DNA of 64,000 nt from Methanomicrobiales archaeon (lineage in GTDB: Archaea; Halobacteriota; Methanomicrobia; Methanomicrobiales; JACTUA01). The position numbers were made by a program, and so were the translations under genes. Below are positions 60,756 through 64,000 of the stretch, one piece after another. The stretch covers positions 124,001-188,000 of the forward strand of contig JASEFH010000002.1 of assembly GCA_030019205.1 (NCBI GenBank). The letters are read 5' to 3'. The notes under the pieces were generated by a model. It saw nothing but the letters and a program-made list of their open reading frames with translations, had not been told where the DNA came from and searched no databases. The first letter of the stretch is position 1. Each line of letters starts with the position of its first letter.

Positions 60756-63278
60756 TCAGCCAGGTCTTCTCGCATCCCTGTCCACACAGTACTCCACCCA
60801 CTTGATCAGCTCCACGAGCGCAAAGGCGATGACGGAGAGGAGGGCGACATACGCCCACTGCGACGGGGCCAGGGGCACGGCGTTGAACCAGCCGGGAACC
60901 AGGTAGATGGCGATCAGCTGCAGGACGAGCCCGATCAACACCCCGAGGAAGATGAGAGGGTTGATCGTCAGGCTGCGGCGCACGTTCATGAAGAAGGGTT
61001 CGCGCTCCTTCTGCGCCTGGATGCCGTTGAACCACTGGAATCCCACGAATGCGGTGAAGAGGATCGCGACAGCGTTCTCGTAGGGAAACTGCCGGAGCAG
61101 GTGTTCGAAGAGCAGGAAGCTGGCGATGCCCATCACCAGCCCGAAGAGCAGGATCCTCGTTATCTGGCGGCGATCGAAGAACTGCCGCTGGGGAGGCGTC
61201 GGGGGGCGGTTCATCATGTCCCCTTCCTCTTTTATGAACGGGAAGAACTTGTCCTGGACGCCGTCCGTCACCAGATTGATCCAGAGGATCTGGATGGGGA
61301 ACAGGGGGAGCGGGAGCCCGGCAAAGATGGTCGTGCTGATGAGCGCCACTTCGGTGATCGAGGTGGAGAGGAGATAGTAGATCACCTTCCGCACGTTATG
61401 GACGATCACCCGCCCGTTCCGGATCGCATCGACGATCACCCGCAGGTTGTTGTCCACGATCACCATCTTGGCGACGCTTTTTGCCGCCTCGGTCCCGGAG
61501 CCCATCGCGATCCCGAGGTCGGCAGCCTTCAGCGCCGGGACATCGTTCACCCCGTCGCCGCTCACCGCGACGATCTCGCCCCGGTCCTGGAGAACCCGCA
61601 CCACTCTGTACTTATGCTCGGGAAGCACCCGTGCAAGCACCGTTGATGTCTTGAGAGCGGCGAAGAGTTCGCCGTCGCTCAGGGACTCGATCTCTCTGCC
61701 GGTCAGCACTGTCTCCCCCTCCTTCCAGATCCCGACCGCGGCGGCGATCGCCCGGGCTGTCAGCGGATAGTCGCCGGTGATCATCGTCACGTGGATGCCC
61801 GCCTTTCGAGCGGTGAGGACCGCCTCGCGCACCCCCTCCTTGGGGGGATCCAGGAACCCGACGAGGCCCACGATATCGTAGCGCCACATATCGGGATCCT
61901 CGCCGTGCCAGTCCCCCGCACCGAAGGCCAGCACCCGCAGTCCCGCCCCGGCCATCGCCCTGAGCCGCTCCTCCAGTTCGGGAAGCCGTTCAGGGTTCTC
62001 CGCGCGTTTTGCCAGCTCCTCGAACGCCCCCTTGATGAAGAACCGCCGTGTGCCGCCCACATCGTTTGCCGCTGCCATCAGCTTCATCGACGTATCGAAC
62101 GGGAAGACCCAGGTGCGGGGGTAGCGCTTCCGCAGCGCAGCATAGTCTGCGGCCCAGCGGGAGAGGGCGACATCGATGGGGTCGCCCATGCCCTCGCGGG
62201 CGTCGTTGCAGAGCGCCGCCGCCAGGACGAGGTCGTCGGGATTGAGGGCATAAACGTCCTGCACGGCCAGCCGCCCCTCGGTGATCGTGCCGGTCTTGTC
62301 GGAGGCGATCACCGTGGCGCTCCCGAGCGTCTCCACGGACGGGAGATGCCGGGTCAGGGTCTGCTTGCGGCTGAGGGCGACCGCCCCGATCACCATCACC
62401 AGGGTGACCACGAGGGGCAGCCCCGCCGGCACGGCGGAGACCATCTGGGCGACCAGGAGGTAGGCGATGCCGATCGCCTCCCTTCCCTGCAGGAACCCTA
62501 TCGTCCCGACCAGGGCGAGAAGGATGATCAGGAGCACGGCATACCGTACGGAGAAGTGACGAATCGCCCGCGTAAAGGGGCTATCCGGGGACGACTCCTG
62601 CGCCTTCTCCGCAATGGTGGCAAGGTAGGTGCGGTGACCGGTGAAGACTACAAATCCGCTTCCCGATCCCCGCACGACGGTCGTGCCTGCCAGCACGCTG
62701 TTGACCATCTCGTACGGCTGCGCCTCGGGGCCCAGGAGGATGCGGCTGTCCTTGGTGACCGGGATCGACTCGCCGGTGAGCGTCGCCTCATCGACCATCA
62801 GCCCGGCGCTCTCGAAGAGACGGATGTCCGCGGTGACGAGATCCCCTTCTGCGAGGTGGATGACATCCCCCGGGACGAGCTCCGAGGACGGCACCTGGAT
62901 ACGTTGCCCATCCCGCACGACGGTGACTTTGCTCTCGGTGAGTTTCTTCAGGGCCCGGATGGATGTCTCGGCACGGAGTTCCTGCCAGTATCCAATGAAT
63001 CCGTTGACCAGGATGATCGCGACGATGAGTCCGAAGTCCTTGATATCCGCGGCGAACAGGGAGATGGCGGCGGCACCGATGAGAATGTAGACGAGAAAAT
63101 TCCGGAACTGCTGGAGAAAGATCCGGAAGCGGTTGATCTCCTCTTCCTCGAGGACATTTCGGCCGAACCTCTCGAGCCTGGCACGGGCTTCCTCTGCAGA
63201 AATCCCCTGAAGGGTTGTATCGAGCCGTTTGAGTACCTCATCGGTGTCCATTGCATGGTATATCTCTCGCTCAGCCAT
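60756..63278 (-). CDS. P-type cation-transporting ATPase (P2/P3-like)
   Basis: The 840-residue pump has an N-terminal cation-ATPase domain (QGISAEEARARLERFGRNVL), TGES (ATLTGESIPV), phosphorylation motif ASDKTGTITE with Asp327, hinge SGDGVNDVPALKAADLGIAM and about ten helices. The M4 motif is AVPAGLPLV, unlike PEGLP calcium pumps and unlike the PEEFP of the other ATPase here, so the transported ion is uncertain. The start is 63278; ATG 63251 is an alternative. Confidence 0.9.
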   Translation of the reverse strand: MAEREIYHAMDTDEVLKRLDTTLQGISAEEARARLERFGRNVLEEEEINRFRIFLQQFRNFLVYILIGAAAISLFAADIKDFGLIVAIILVNGFIGYWQELRAETSIRALKKLTESKVTVVRDGQRIQVPSSELVPGDVIHLAEGDLVTADIRLFESAGLMVDEATLTGESIPVTKDSRILLGPEAQPYEMVNSVLAGTTVVRGSGSGFVVFTGHRTYLATIAEKAQESSPDSPFTRAIRHFSVRYAVLLIILLALVGTIGFLQGREAIGIAYLLVAQMVSAVPAGLPLVVTLVMVIGAVALSRKQTLTRHLPSVETLGSATVIASDKTGTITEGRLAVQDVYALNPDDLVLAAALCNDAREGMGDPIDVALSRWAADYAALRKRYPRTWVFPFDTSMKLMAAANDVGGTRRFFIKGAFEELAKRAENPERLPELEERLRAMAGAGLRVLAFGAGDWHGEDPDMWRYDIVGLVGFLDPPKEGVREAVLTARKAGIHVTMITGDYPLTARAIAAAVGIWKEGETVLTGREIESLSDGELFAALKTSTVLARVLPEHKYRVVRVLQDRGEIVAVSGDGVNDVPALKAADLGIAMGSGTEAAKSVAKMVIVDNNLRVIVDAIRNGRVIVHNVRKVIYYLLSTSITEVALISTTIFAGLPLPLFPIQILWINLVTDGVQDKFFPFIKEEGDMMNRPPTPPQRQFFDRRQITRILLFGLVMGIASFLLFEHLLRQFPYENAVAILFTAFVGFQWFNGIQAQKEREPFFMNVRRSLTINPLIFLGVLIGLVLQLIAIYLVPGWFNAVPLAPSQWAYVALLSVIAFALVELIKWVEYCVDRDARRPG

Positions 63279-63524
63279 CGCCGTACAGAATAAACACCCG
63301 TGCTCCTATTTATGCGTACCCCGTGCGGGAAATGCCGGTACAGTTAGCCCATCTTTACACAAGGCTGCACCAGAGGGGGGGGTGAGGGCGGGAATCCGAT
63401 CGTGTGCGGGAGCGTGGGGAACGGCAGAGGCCCTCGATATCCCAATATGCCAGTTCCGATCGCCTGCACCGGCACCGTGCCAGCGACAGATGCACCAGGA
63501 CGAGTGAAAAGGCAGGGGGAACCC

Positions 63525-63722
63525 ATGCACCAGATGGATAGTAAAAACGAGCAATGTTTGCCGCGGCTCATCTCCTGGAACCTGACGCACCGCTGCAACC
63601 TCCCTTGCGCCCACTGTTACCCGGATGCCGGTGCAACCGGGGATGACGAACTTTCCACGGAGATGGCGAAGCGGCTGATCGATCGGATCGCCGCCTTCAG
63701 CTTCCCGATCCCGGTACTGAGC
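63525..63722 (+). pseudogene. Truncated radical SAM protein (AhbC/NirJ-like start)
   Basis: The first 60 residues are typical radical SAM: LISWNLTHRCNLPCAHCYPD carries C-x3-C-x2-C, the 4Fe-4S/SAM site, and EMAKRLIDRIAAFSFPIPVL leads towards the expected GGEP motif. Instead, the frame runs SGAPTGSDR and continues into unrelated sequence to 63959, while another frame downstream (YSFRPLRPTREDPQRFCLGK) looks protein-like. A deletion or rearrangement probably fused the start of the gene to foreign DNA. Confidence 0.65.
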
Positions 63723-64000
63723 GGCGCTCCCACCGGCTCGGACCGAATCTGCCATGGCTCTCCTGCAGGCATTTCGGGATCCGTTTTCATGATGCTTCGC
63801 GACAAACCAGGCTGGTGGCGGCATCGGCGTCCTACAGCTTCAGGCCCCTGCGCCCCACCCGGGAGGATCCGCAGCGTTTCTGTCTTGGCAAGACGAAGCG
63901 TCCCAGCCTCTATGACGGCCGTCAACCCGAGGGGGAATGTCTCTGAATTTCCTGGATGAAAGAAATCCCGTATACCGGGCAGCGGGTCGAAGCCGCAGTC

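Noticed and set aside
1-64000. Complete insertion sequence or integrated phage
   Set aside because: No transposase, integrase or phage structural gene was recognised; the only mobile-looking elements are the short intergenic repeats.

Overview
The window looks like chromosome of a high-GC euryarchaeal methanogen, most likely of the order Methanomicrobiales (Methanoculleus-like). This is inferred from gene content, not from any 16S gene. The evidence is an archaeal mevalonate cluster (thiolase end, DUF35 protein, class I HMG-CoA reductase), archaeal Trm5 and aIF1A, an Isf-type iron-sulfur flavoprotein, class III pilin-like N-termini, many surface/lipoproteins, and TATA boxes about 25 nt upstream of leaderless starts. 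No rRNA, recognisable tRNA, complete insertion sequence or CRISPR array was seen.

Layout. 1-6 kb is housekeeping: thiolase end, DUF35, trm5, hmgA, rimI, a DUF1015 protein and hisG. A 1.5-kb gene-poor leader with several TATA-like boxes precedes a tightly overlapping six-gene operon (7.5-11.3 kb) of one lipoprotein and five pilin/pseudopilin-like proteins, with no assembly ATPase or platform protein nearby. 11.6-19.5 kb carries aIF1A (with an odd start region), an Isf flavoprotein, a PLP aminotransferase, a PemK/MazF-like toxin, a DUF2238 membrane protein, a metallophosphoesterase, a PIN nuclease and YwbE. 19.5-22.4 kb is nearly gene-free but hides two tiny zinc-binding proteins. 22.4-33.7 kb holds a P-type ATPase, a secreted protein behind an AT-rich island, a DUF3147 protein, a TPR protein, a multiply frameshifted MFS pseudogene, a Cys-rich lipoprotein, a membrane-anchored diadenylate-cyclase-like protein and a LEA14 lipoprotein. 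33.8-50 kb holds a Lon-like protease, a 2TM protein, msrB, a YhfC-type intramembrane protease, an amino-acid permease, a stand-alone ATP-cone protein, DUF389, a DUF11 surface protein, a second TPR protein, an Imm-5-like protein and a CPA2 antiporter. 50-60 kb has a decayed paralogue of the 40.7-kb membrane protein, then two tandem copies of a two-gene module (LLM-class flavin oxidoreductase plus GH15 glycoside hydrolase), then an Nramp-related transporter and a sodium:neurotransmitter-type symporter. The end carries a second P-type ATPase and a truncated radical SAM gene.

How it fits together. Membrane transport and envelope functions dominate: two P-type ATPases, CPA2, APC, Nramp, SNF, DUF389, the pilin-like operon and secreted DUF11 / GYWKN-type proteins. 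Stress and repair functions are interspersed (MsrB, Lon, LEA14, PIN, PemK). The most unusual points are the proposed non-AUG start of aIF1A behind two interlocked mini-ORFs, the membrane-tethered diadenylate cyclase with an external domain, the duplicated LLM-GH15 module, the orphan pseudopilin operon, and a dispersed intergenic repeat family made of a CTRTCRCAC-like tag plus a G/C palindrome. Gene functions are assigned from motif recognition by eye; no database search was run.
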